From NCBI GenBank assembly GCA_032718565.1, contig JAVGVS010000021.1:2865384-2929383 (forward strand): DNA of 64,000 nucleotides, read 5' to 3'. Positions within the stretch are counted from its first letter, which is position 1; every line of letters starts with the position of its first letter. Shown here in pieces: positions 34,781-45,700 of the stretch. Both the position numbers and the translations under genes were made by a program. This stretch comes from Distichodus sexfasciatus (Eukaryota; Chordata; Actinopteri; Characiformes; Distichodontidae). A model generated the notes under the pieces. The model was not told the origin of the DNA. It did not search any database and worked only from the letters and a program-made list of their open reading frames with translations.

Positions 34781-36605
34781 AACGTATAGTATCTATATGC
34801 ATTCTTAGACAATAAAGCATTCTTTACCAATTGTATGCTGTCAACACTGTGGCCATTTTTTTTTGGTTTTTATTCCATCTCAAATTATTTCTATTGTTAG
34901 ATAACAGGGACTGATATTTTCTTTCCTCTGAAATTGGTGCATAATGATGAGGATCCGTTCCAATCAGCACCAATTTGCCCTCAGTTGCCTTTGATAAGTG
35001 GCAATATTCTGTGAACTGAATAAAACAAGGACCAACGTACCTGACACATCTGATTTATAATTTATTTAGTTTATACAGTGTCATTGTATTGGTTATAGAT
35101 TATGTTCACTGTAGTTCATGCATTTATAGATACGGAGCAATAAGACTATACGCGAAGTAATCTGGACGTTTGCCTGATGCCACTGCTGTGGTCAGTATAA
35201 TAGGGTGCTCACCTGCTGTGAATCTTCTGCACTAATTTGATATTCCTTTCACAGAGACTTTTCCTTGTTTACGATGCCAAGGTTAAAGCCAGTGTACCAT
35301 TATAGATGCCCCAGTGAACATGGGAAATAGTCCTTACACCTGTAATATGCAAAACACACGCACAACCTCACACATTTATTTAACCTTAAACAGCACAGGA
35401 AAAATAATACAGCACTGGCATTAATTATTCACGCTAGTCTATAAATAAATAATACGATTCTGCCCCTTGAAGAAAGAAAGGGATCAGTTTGGAAAAAGAT
35501 GGAGAGTTAGATTAAACCCTTCTCTGTACACATAAACACACATGCACGCATGCACACATGCATACCCCTTGGTGCAAAGGTCATGCAAACTTTTAATTGC
35601 TTGCATGCTTTACATAATATGTCAGATTAAATGTGGAGGTGGCTTTGAGGCTCATAATGACCCTGTGCCAAAACATTCACACGACTAAGTGGCTGTGAAA
35701 AACATCCCCAGATACTGGGGCAATTGAACTGTGATTACAACTTTCAGTCTTTGCTCTTCAACAAAAAGCTGTTTGTGCTCGTCATCTACTCCATTATACT
35801 TTCTGCGATCTGCATACAAGAAACAGCAAACCTTTGTTCTTAAGAAAAGGAAGGAACACTTCCTACCAAGGGCTCTGTTTTTTATTGAGGTGAGTTCTGA
35901 ACATCTTTATTTCTTCACATGTGTTTTGAAGGAAAACTTTGCACAATTGTCTCCCAAATGTCCTTGTTAGAGCTGAAGAATAACAGAGCAGAGGAGGGAA
36001 ACGAGTGAGGGAGGAACTGAGGGGGATTTGTGTCTGGAGTGTGACTCTCCATCTCAGATCAAAGGCCAGTAATGTGACTAATTCTATAATGAGGTTATGT
36101 GCCAGCTGGGGAGCGTTTAGAGAGCCGACTCCCGGGAGTCTGGTCCTCCTACATGCTGGATCTTTAGGCTGGAGTTGGGCTGGAACAGAAGTAGGTAAGG
36201 CAGTTCATAAAGTTGCTCATTTTAAGGTCTGACAGAAAGTAGAGCAAAATATACAGTACATAGGATTTTAAAGACTGATACCAATTTTTATTTTTATTTT
36301 TTTGATTTTGAAAATCTAAATTTTAGCTTTCATTTATATTTTTTAATTTTTTCCCTCAGAAACACAAACTAATATTCCTAATAAATAACAAAATTCTCTA
36401 ATATTTGCTATGCATAATTATTTTAATATTGTGACCACTAACATTTATAAATATATACATTTTTGCTATGAAATAGTACGGAAACATATATATATATATT
36501 AATATTTTGATAAGTGTAAAATGTATAAACACAGAAAAGACCAACTGTGACATCGACGTCTGTCCTCTGGGACAAAATTGCACAATGACAATGTTTATGG
36601 ACCAG
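34781..36605. other. unannotated DNA; possible conserved element near 36000-36240
   Basis: No gene was recognised. The interval 36000-36240 is GC-balanced and non-repetitive and is a weak candidate for conserved sequence. It contains a donor-like TAG/GTAAGG at about 36193. An (AT)n run lies near 36486-36500. Confidence 0.45.
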
Positions 36606-36856
36606 ACAGTGGCGTAACAGTTAGGGTGTTTGCCCCGTCATCAGAAGGTCGCAGGTTTGAATCCCAGTAAAGTTACCACTGAGGTAACTAATGAGCAAGG
36701 TACCATCCTCCTTCTGCTCCCCAGGCACTGCCCATGTCAGTTGCCCACTGCTCCTTCATGGGTGGGTCAAATGCAGAGGTCACATTTTGTTGTTGGCCAC
36801 TATGTGCTGTGCTGTGCTGTGATGTGTTCACAATGACAAATAATCACTCACTTTCA
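36606..36856 (+). mobile_element. SINE family 2, full copy
   Basis: The A box is AGTGGCGTAACAGTTAGGG and the B box GGTTTGAATCCC. The body GTTACCACTGAGGTAACTAA, AAGGTACCATCCTCC and GGGTGGGTCAAATGCAGAGG follows, and the 3' end is GTTCACAATGACAAATAATC. A short GCTGT repeat (GTGCTGTGCTGTGCTGTGATG) lies near the 3' end. Confidence 0.88.
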
Positions 36857-38539
36857 TATAACATGGTAATAGGATCACTTTAATTGGCCGATATAAACAC
36901 AGATATGATTTTTCTGCAGCTAGCTCTTATCACCTGATAAAATTGTCATAATGTATTGGTCAGTCTCTAACAGAAAGTACCAGGACCGTGCGGGAAGATG
37001 TTCCATGTTCACAGTGCAGAAAGGGCATTGATCAGAGGGGTTGGGGGCTAGTGAGGTTGTTTGTGCATATGAAAGGAGGGATGTTGGTGGCAGATGCATT
37101 CACATTCAAAATGGAAAGAGAAAATAGGCTCAAAGGGCACATCGGCTGTCTCAGGGCAAAGGGGCATATGCTGCTGCATAATTATACTGGTGTCTGTCTC
37201 TATACATGCCTGATAACAACGCTTTGTAGACTTTCTCTTTCTTTTTTTTCTTTCCTTGTTTCCATTTCTTTTGACTCTGCAGCAAATCCTTTGAGATTGT
37301 GATAGCTCTTTAAGTTGTTGTTAGAGACATATTAGCATGGTCTGTACTCAACTCCCTATCAAATGATACCTCAGGCAATACTTTTCTTTTCCATAAAGAA
37401 GTGCAAATCAGACTTAATTATAATGCTTTCAGCAAAACACAAAAAGTTCTTCTTCTTTTTCACTTCACTTTCACTTCACAAAAAGCAAAACATGTCCTTC
37501 TCAGAATCATTTTAATGGAAAGCTTGTCTTTTTTCTTTACTTCATTTTGCACCACATGTTTACATTTTCTCTGAATTTAATTTATTAGCCTTCATTTTCT
37601 TAGCTATCTTCAGCAGTTCGCTCAGTGATACTAACATTTCATTTCTGCATAGGTGGGAATAATTTAACCATAAAAATATCCATATGTTTATTGAATAAAT
37701 AACTACAGAGAATGGTGGAAGCCAGCTTTGTTACTTCCCATGTTACTTCTGCAACAAAGTCGATGACTAAAATGGATTTGTGTTAATTTTATTATTAGAG
37801 TGCTCAGATTTTTTCAGTTTTGTTCTTACACTATGAACTAACAGCTCTGAGCTAGTAAAGTTTGTGTGCATATTATTACTTTGAAATAAATTAGTCTGCT
37901 GTTAAGTAGATGTGCTAATGCGGCAGTCTATGTGTGCATTTCGACATTTTTAGATGATTGTGCTGTAATCTAGAGAGAAAAACATGAGCAGTGGAGGGTT
38001 TGTGTTGCCTTGTGATTTCACATGCAGGTTTTTGTTTTTATAGAAAAAGTCTAGATATCTTCTAAAAGATTAAAAAAAAAAGGCAAACAACAAAGCTTTG
38101 ACTGCTGAGGTTATGGTTGGGTGTAGAGTCTGACTGATATATTCACGTGGCAGGAAAATCACACTTGTGTTTGTAACGTCCAATTAACAAAAGGGGGATC
38201 TCTGTTATGCATTTTAAACTTATCAAAATATTAATATTTAATTTAGTACTGCTGTTAAAACTACTATTCATGACAACAATCTCTATATATCTTTAAACCT
38301 TATTATGACATACTTTGTGGCTAGAAATGTAAAATAACTATGCGTAGCAAGTATTAGAAATGATTACTTATGACAAATATTTTGAAAAATAAATAATCAG
38401 ATTTTTCAGAATTTGGTTCAATCTTTTAAATCCTCTATAGGTTGGGCACTATTTTCCATCAGTTGCTCATTGTTCAAATTAGCAACTTGTGTGCTGAGTC
38501 ATAGGAAGAACCTCACATAGGTAGCGAGACACATACTGT
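36857..38539. other. unannotated DNA
   Basis: No gene was recognised. A 104-codon frame at 36988-37302 ends in a T/C-rich run and lacks protein features. A short CACTTCACTTTCACTTCAC repeat lies near 37460-37478. Confidence 0.5.
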
Positions 38540-38755
38540 AGATGTGAGTGTGTGCGAGAACATTTTGAGAGAGAGTTTGTGTTTGGTTGTGTGAACGTGT
38601 GTATGAGAGTGAATGTGTGTTTGATTGTGAGCATTTGTGTATTGAATGTGTGTGTGTGTGTGTATGTGTGTTTGTGCACTGTGTATGTGTGTGTGTGCGC
38701 GCTGTGTGTGTGTGTGTGTGCGCTGTGTGTGTGTGTGTGTGCGCGCTGTGTGTGG
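38540..38755 (+). repeat. compound (TG)n repeat with GCGC interruptions
   Basis: A TG-rich region leads into three near-identical blocks of (TG)n, two with GCGCGC and one with GCGC joints, between about 38645 and 38752. The Cys/Val- and His/Thr-rich frames on the two strands come from the repeat. Confidence 0.9.
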
Positions 38756-39097
38756 TTGAAAAAATCCTCTCCTATCCAGTGAGGCAGGGCTGTTCATTCC
38801 TGGTGAAAGTGTCTTTGCTGCTGTCTTGTCTGTCCCTTGGGTCTGCATGTCAATCCCAGTCAATCTGATGCAATGCACTAAGTGTATTAGATGTGTGCAT
38901 TTAATTTTCCTCAGTCTTTTATGAAACTACTTTACCATCTGCCCTTTTTCAAAGCACATTTATTATTTATCCCCTTGCTGAAAAAGCACAAAAGTGTTTC
39001 CACTTAAGAGTGTCCATATCTAAATAGGTCCTTAGAGTTCCCTCAACGTAGATCCCTATGGGCCCGAGGTAGACAGAGGCACGCACTCACACACTCC

Positions 39098-39128
<31 letters not shown>

Positions 39129-40388
39129 CAGCATTTTGCTAAAGCCAACTTGTGAGGTACTGCCACTGGCTACCATGTAGTATTATTAATTAGAATTAAA
39201 TAATACTACAGTTAAAGCTTAACCTTAGTTAACACAGATGAATTTTGACCCAATTAATTTTTCAGATAAATGCTGGAGCTTTTCTATAAGATCATGTTTT
39301 GTTCTGAGGGCTGGTCCTCACATCCAAAAATGTCCTCACTAAGAAAAAAATACAAGACACCTCTCAAGCGTTTCTTTCTTTCATGGGACAGTCAGGTCAC
39401 GCAATCACATGCGCACACACGCTTGTCTGACTCTGATAAAACAGCAATGTAAGACAGTCTACGCCATGTCTTTGCAACGCAAGCAAATACTTCACTGTCT
39501 TCTTCTCTTCACAAGTTCGAACTCTCTTCCCTCTCATGGTCAGTGGAGGGTCGGGAAAATTCATTTATACATCAGTCAGAACAAAATAGGGCTTTCTCTT
39601 GCTGTCTCTATGCTTTGTGGATGTGTCAGGTTTTGTAGTTATATCTACAAACCTTTTCATTTTTTTTCTACATCTGATACAAAGAGAGCCTTATGCCAAT
39701 TTTATTTCAGGCTAAAACACAAGAAAAACAAAAAAAAACAACACTACGAGTGTAATGTTCTTCACTTCCTACATTCCAGACTTCTCACTTTGGAGGAAAC
39801 CATCTGTCCTGCAGACCCCTGCTCTAACTGCTACATAACCATTCCAAAAGAGTTTCTTCTCATCTCTTTTGTCCTATTGAGATATTTATATTGCTCGTGC
39901 TGGGTGTCATATATCCTCTCTAGCGTGTCCTCTGGCCCGCCCACCTCTCAACCTGATGAATGGACTTAATTATTGTGATGAAGTTCAAAGGTGACGCCCA
40001 AGCCATGGAGCAGTAATGAGCTGGAGTGCTTAGTGGTCGCTAATCAGATGACTGTGAAGGACATGAGCACAGAATGGGATTGAGAGGTGGAGATGAGGTG
40101 TCATGGGGGTTAATGGGTGAGGTTAGGGCTGTAGTAATGGAGAAATTACATCACCACTCTGCAAGTGTTAAAGGGTTTAATATGATGAGCACAGCAGCCT
40201 TCAAACAACAATATGTAATTTAACATCATTATTGGCAAAGTTGTCATGAAGGTCAATTCATGACTCATTTATTTTTTGTTACTTTTTGCATGTCTCAGCA
40301 TGATTTCTTTCTCATTGTTTCCTTTCTTCCTTTCTTCACTTCTTTTTTGATACCGTTCTCGCTTTTTTTTCTTCATTCTCTCCTTCTA
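38756..40388. other. unannotated DNA; (CA)n at 39098-39124; possible conserved stretch 39930-40110
   Basis: A (CA)n run lies just after CACACTCCCACACAC. An open frame of 186 codons at 39409-39969 is the longest outside the mobile elements. It has Cys- and Phe-rich sequence but no domain I recognise, and no supporting splice sites. The stretch 39930-40110 looks non-repetitive and contains several TAAT words, as regulatory DNA may. Confidence 0.4.
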
Positions 40389-40594
40389 CAGTTGAGAGAA
40401 ATAATTATTTGATCCTTTGCTGATTTTGTAAGTTTGCCCACTTACAAAGAAATGAAAAGTCTCTCATTTTTATGGTAGTTTTACTTTAATGAAGAGAGAC
40501 AGAACATCAATGAAAAATCCAGAAAAAACACACTACATAAAAGTTATACATTGATTTGCATTTTATTGAGAGAAATAAGTATTTGATCCCCTAC
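40389..40594 (+). repeat. left inverted repeat of Tc1-like element (IR/DR)
   Basis: It pairs with 41757-41955 over most of its length. The outer site is AATAATTATTTGATCC and the inner site AATAAGTATTTGATCCCC. The two are presumed transposase-binding sites by analogy with the Sleeping Beauty type of element. Confidence 0.9.
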
Positions 40595-40744
40595 AACCCA
40601 ACCTGAATTCTGGCTCTCACAAGTTGGGTGTGGCACACACATTGCAATAAATCAATTACAGATACACCTGATCTCATCTCGTTATAAATATAAAGCACAC
40701 CTGTCCACAGAATCAGTTTCTTCCATTACAACGTCTTCATCACC

Positions 40745-41746
40745 ATAGGCAAGACTAAAGAGTTGTCAAAGGACGTCAGGGACAAGTTTGTAGACCTGGA
40801 CAAGGCTGAAATCGGCTATAAGACAATCAGCAAGAAGCTTGATGAGAATGTGACAACTGTTGGTGCGATTATTCGGAAATGGAAGAAACATAAAATGACT
40901 ATCAGTCTCCCTCAATCTGGAGCTCCATGCAAGATCTTGCCTCATGGAATGAGGAGGATCATGAGAAAGGTGAGGGATTAGCCCACAACTACACGGGAGG
41001 AGTGTGTTAATGATCTGAAGGCAGCTGGGACCACAGTCACCAAAAAGTCAATTGGTAACACACTACTTAAAGCCTTGCAGTGCCCACAGGGTCCCCCTGC
41101 TCGAGAAGGCACATGTACAGGCCCATCTTAAGTTTGCCAGTGAACATCTAGATGATTCAGGGAAGGCATGGAAGAAAGTGCTGTGGTCAGATGAGACCAA
41201 AATCGCGTTCTTTGGCATCAACTCCAACCGCTGTGTTTGAAGGAAGAGAAATACTGAGTATGACCCCAAGCACACCATCCCTACAGTCAAGCACGGAGGT
41301 GGAAACATTTTGCTTTGGGGCTGTTTTTCAGCTAAAAGTACAGGACGACTACACTGCATTGAGGGGCCAATGGATGGGGCCATGTACCATAAAATCTGGG
41401 ATGAGGACCTCCATCCCTCAGCCAGAACACTGAAGATGGGTCTTGGACGGGTCTTTCAGCATGACAGTGACCCAAAACATACAGCCAAGGCAACAAAGAA
41501 GTTGCTAAAGAAGAGGCACATTAAGGTTATGGAATGGCCTAGCCAGTCTCCAGACCATAATCCAATTCGAAAATCTGTGAAGGGTGCTGAAGCTTAGAGT
41601 TGCCAAGAAACATAAAGGACTTAGAGAGTTTCTGGAAAGAGGAGTGGGCCAAAATCCCTCCTGAGATGTGCACAAACCTGGTGACCAACTACAAGAAACG
41701 TCTTACCGCTGTGCTTACCAACAAAAGTTTCTCCACCAAGTACTAA
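40745..41746 (+). pseudogene. Tc1-like transposase pseudogene (DD34E)
   Basis: This would bind the element's inverted repeats and cut and paste it at TA sites. The N-terminal helix-turn-helix region is readable ([20 protein letters not shown] from about 40772). The first catalytic Asp lies in WSDETK at 41190-41192 and the second in [10 protein letters not shown] at 41463-41465. The third residue (Glu) is at 41569-41571 but out of frame, because an extra T near 41566 shifts the frame. Other damage: the start appears as ATA at 40745, a TAG stop lies at 40979-40981, a frameshift between about 41040 and 41090, a TGA at 41238-41240 in place of an expected Trp, and a further TGA just after the Glu. 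The C-terminal end ([10 protein letters not shown], stop at 41744) is back in the first frame. Family length is about 340 residues, which fits the span. Confidence 0.92.
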
Positions 41747-41756
41747 GTTGTATTTT

Positions 41757-41955
41757 GCTTGGGGGTCAAATACTTATTTCTCTTAATAAAATGCAAATGA
41801 ATGTATAACCTTTATGTATAACCTGGATTTTTGGTTGATATTCTGTCTCTCTTCATTAAAATAAATCAACGATAAAAAGTAGAGACTGTCCATTTCTTTG
41901 TAAGTGTCCAAACTTACAAAATCAGCAGGGGATCAAATAATTATTTACTCCATTG
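41757..41955 (-). repeat. right inverted repeat of Tc1-like element
   Basis: It is the inverse of 40389-40594. The inner site GGGTCAAATACTTATTTCTC and outer site GGGGATCAAATAATTATTTA are both present. Differences between the two arms are spread evenly, which suggests age rather than one rearrangement. Confidence 0.9.
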
Positions 41956-41957
41956 TA

Positions 41958-42449
41958 TATTCATTTATTGGTGCATTTTTGCAAGACATAATTGTACATA
42001 ACTTTTATGTTTCATCGTGTTTTGCATAAAAAAAGTATGTGCCTGTGGCAAAAAGAGCATCATAGCTTTTGTAAAATATGGCGAGGGATCTTTAATGCCG
42101 TGGGGGCTGCTTTGCTTCTTTAGTCCTTGGACACTTGTGAAGATATGAAGGCGAATTCTCAAAAGTACCAGTGTATTTTGGCTACAGTCCTGTTTTACTC
42201 TGCCAAGAGACTGCATCTTGGCTGAAGACAGAACCCTCCACATAATGTGATCCAAAAAACCCTTCAGAATCAACAAAGTGTTGGTGAACCAAAAAGAAAA
42301 TCTGCATTCTGTCAGGTCCATCTTAATCACTGGCGTGAAATAGAGTGGACATGTTTGATCGGAGCTAATTAAAAGTCCAAAGTTCTACAAGCAGACCTTA
42401 AGCACACGGAAGGATTGGGTATGAAGTTCCTTTTCCTTTTTAGTAACCA
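41958..42449. other. unannotated DNA
   Basis: A 121-codon minus-strand frame (41965-42330) covers most of this, but I see no domain or motif in it and treat it as chance. No repeat family was recognised. Confidence 0.5.
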
Positions 42450-42700
42450 GATGGTGGTGTAATGGTTAGGGTGTTCGCCCCATGAGAAAAAGGTTGCTGG
42501 TTCAAATCCCAGACTGGTAAAGTTACCACTGAGGTATTCATGAACAAGGTACCGTCCCCAAGCACTGCTCACCAGGTGCTGCCCAGGTCAGCTGCCCACT
42601 GCTCCTTGACGGATGGGTCAGATGCAGAGGTCACATTTTGTTGTGGTCCACTATGTGCTGTGCTGTGATGTTTTCAAAATGACAAATAATCACTCACCTT
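42450..42700 (+). mobile_element. SINE family 2, full copy
   Basis: The A box GGTGTAATGGTTAGGGTG and B box GGTTCAAATCCC are the best preserved tRNA-like promoter in the window. The body (GTTACCACTGAGGTATTCAT, AAGGTACCGTCCCCAAGCAC) and the end ACAAATAATCACTCACC match the other copies. Confidence 0.9.
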
Positions 42701-45700
42701 CAAAAAATAACCAAGAAATAATGCAGTAATAAGATAAATAAATAGTGTAAGAAAAACAAGACAATGGGCTTGATATCTCTGGTGCATAGAGTTAATGAAC
42801 CTCAGAATCTTTGGTGTGGGATGTTCCTGCTGAAGAGGTTGCTAAGGATCTTTATGTTTCTTTCCAAGAGTTTGGTTTCCTGACAGTCTTCAGCATGTCT
42901 CTTTCATCTCTACCTTTACACTTGGTCCTTTCATCAGTGTGGAACAGACTGCTGTATGAATGATGCTACTGCCGACAGGTTCATCACAGCCTCGGGTCCG
43001 GCCCAAGTCAGTTGGGTTCAGGGGACGTGAGGAGTGAACAGAGCGTCAATGACAGATTGCTTGCTTGTCATGACATTTGAGGCAAAGAGTAGACATTTTT
43101 GTTCTTACAGTGATCTTAAACTTTTTAAAGGTGACTTTAGTAAGGATTGTCCCACCCAGTCCTCATTATCCAAAACTGAACCTAGCAGCCATATTTATAA
43201 TTGGCAAAATGCAGTGGCTAACTTGAAGCTGTTTTACTGTCCATAGGGCTTTTTTCACAATTTACGGTTTAATTAGCTTGCTTGTTGAAGTTGATGTTTT
43301 TTTTGCCAATATATGAGATTGTTTAATGAATTATTATCATTTCTGTTGCATTTACGTCATTTCTTTTGAGGTAAAAAATATAGATATGACATAATTTTGA
43401 AAAAATAACGAGATATTTGCAAATTCAATACACAGATGAGAGAAGGTAATTATGGGAAGTGACATTGATATCATTGATATAGGTAACAGCACATGATTCA
43501 GTAAACTAGTTTGCTATTTTATGTCACCGCCTGGCTTCCATATTTCTACACATATATGTCAAATCCAAATTTTGGTGATTGTATTAATTCCACATCAACA
43601 TCCTGTGTAACATTTAAAAGTAGTAAAAGATTCATTCTTGGTGACTTTGCTACAGAAACAAGCCGTGTGACAAAGTGGCCATCCACTGCTGATGATGTTA
43701 ATGAAAGCTTACATTAGCTTGCTTCCATTAGCCTCGCAGGGTTGCCTCAATTACGGCACCACATTCAGGACACCTGCTGGGGAGAGAGGGAGCGGGGGAG
43801 CGTGTGTCTAGAGGGAGGAAAGAAGGTCCAGAGAGATGGACGGGCAGCTGGTGGCCCACCCTAAGACCCCTCACTGCTTTGCTAATGGCCCCTCCAGACT
43901 GGTACGGCAGATCGGCAGTGGACTGTATAATGAGAATGAATGGTTTGTAAATATTCAACAACAGAGAAAGAGAAAGAGAGAGACCACACAATGGACTGGA
44001 AGAGAGAGAGACAAAAGAAAGACAGATGAGCGCATCAAAAATGAATGGCTTCATTTCTGGGCTAATGTGTTCTTATATCAGTATGGAACTATTAAATTGT
44101 GTCTCCAGTCATGGCACATGCTGCCTATTTGGCCTGAGGTTTGGCCATTAAGTTAGTGCCTCGTTAAAAATGCATGATTTTTCCCTCATTCTTTTCACCT
44201 TTTTGTTGCCTGTCTGCATCTGATTTTATCTCTGGTTCAGTAGGGAAATATCTTCTACTATGCATCGTATCCCAAAGTAATTTGTTGGTTGTATTATTTT
44301 AGATGCGCAAATGTTGACACAAATGTCCTCGAAATATGTTATCCAAACATTGCAACGCTGTTCTAAAACAATGTCCTGATATCTTACCATCAGATAATAT
44401 GATATATAAATGAGGCTTATTTTTTCTAATAATCCATGGGCTAAAATTGTAAGTAGTTATTGTTTAATATTATTCATTGATCAAATATACGTAGAAGAAA
44501 ATCTCTCATTAAGACAGTATATCAAATATCAAGTTATTTAAATAAGAATCAATTACTTAAAACATTTCAAACATTAAACATCTACAAATTTAGACATCTC
44601 TTTTCTGCCTGTGTAGTCCTTAAGTCTGTCTAAGAAATCCTGAGATTAAATCGTTTTTTTTGTGTGTGATTCTGCTTTTTTTTTTTTTAATTCCTTTGGT
44701 CATTGTGTCCTCAGAGCCTATTTATGTACTTTGCATCACTGAGTTCACTCTTAACCACACATTACTGCATGTAACCTGCCTTAATCAGTTTCAGTACGAG
44801 AGTCTTATTGCAGCAGTTCATATATCCTGCACCATGTTTGCCATTTCTACTCCAGATCTGTTCTCTCGTTATCTAAGATAATCTAAGAATTTATTTCATG
44901 AGCAGCTCTTTTTGCTGTTTTCATTAACATCCAGATCATGCATGAGCATAAAAACTCAGGTATTGAAAGGTACTAAAGATCATAAACATATCAACAGAGA
45001 AAATATTCAGACCTAATTTTTAACCAATTCTAAATAATATTACATGTGACAAATAGATATTTACAGTGGCTGGAGGGTAAAGTAAAGAACGAAAGACCAC
45101 TTGAGAGTTAAATATAACCCATTCAGTGACCAGCTTCTGTAGCTTATATTCTATTTTTAATTTGTTCAGAGAATTTCATCAGTTGATTATATTTAGTATA
45201 TAATGCACACAGAGTGCACATCATTATTACATTTCATATAGGACTTTCTAATGGTTCTCTTCTGGTGGTGGAATAAATAAAAAAGAATTTATGAGAAGCC
45301 TCTTACTATAAACATCTGGTGATTCTAAATGCAATTTATGCAGTGGAATTGACTGTGCTGTTTAATTGTCTTGCAGGCAAGGAGCACATTATCTTCTAAG
45401 CAACAAACAAATAAGCAAACGCTGTTAAATGCTTTGGAACAAATTTATCAAGCAATGTCCTGTAGAAAGCTTAAATAAATTAATGATAATGGACGTCAAA
45501 TTTTAATACCAAGCATCTGCGCAAAAGCAAATTTGACTATCACAAAAATGAAATGTCATTCAACAAGGCAGGCAAAATTGGTTCATAAAAATCAAGTCAG
45601 TGATGACAAGCAAGACCATGCAACAAAGCACAAGGTTTGCTCACCAAAAATGTATGTGGCCACTTTCTTTTCCACACTTTTTTTATCAGAATGAAAAGAA
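42701..45700. other. unannotated DNA; possible conserved stretch 43690-44160
   Basis: No gene or repeat family was recognised. The part 43690-44160 is richer in GC and complexity, including a purine-rich GAAAGAGAAAGAGAGAGACC run near 43966. Overlapping frames on both strands there (108 and 106 codons) look like chance. Confidence 0.45.

Larger units (their letters stand above)
40389..41955 (+). mobile_element. Tc1-like transposon, complete ends, inactive
   Basis: The 1567-bp element is flanked by TA at 40387-40388 and 41956-41957. It begins CAGTTGAGAGAAATAATTAT and ends as the inverse, CAATGGAGTAAATAATTAT. The inverted repeats are about 200 bases each. An inner repeat of the terminal word (GAGAGAAATAAGTATTTGAT) lies at each inner end, which is the IR/DR layout known from fish Tc1/mariner elements. 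A single decayed DD34E transposase lies between the repeats. The ends are good enough to have been mobilised by a related transposase. Confidence 0.95.

Noticed and set aside
38513..38878. Frames rich in His/Thr or Cys/Val across the compound TG repeat
   Set aside because: Product of the dinucleotide repeat, on both strands.
39409..39969. 186-codon open frame, the longest outside mobile elements
   Set aside because: No recognisable domain, no signal or membrane pattern that holds up, no splice borders; a frame of this length can occur by chance in 64 kb read in six frames.
41965..42330. 121-codon minus-strand frame just after the Tc1-like element
   Set aside because: No domain recognised and no splice support; it lies outside the transposon borders.
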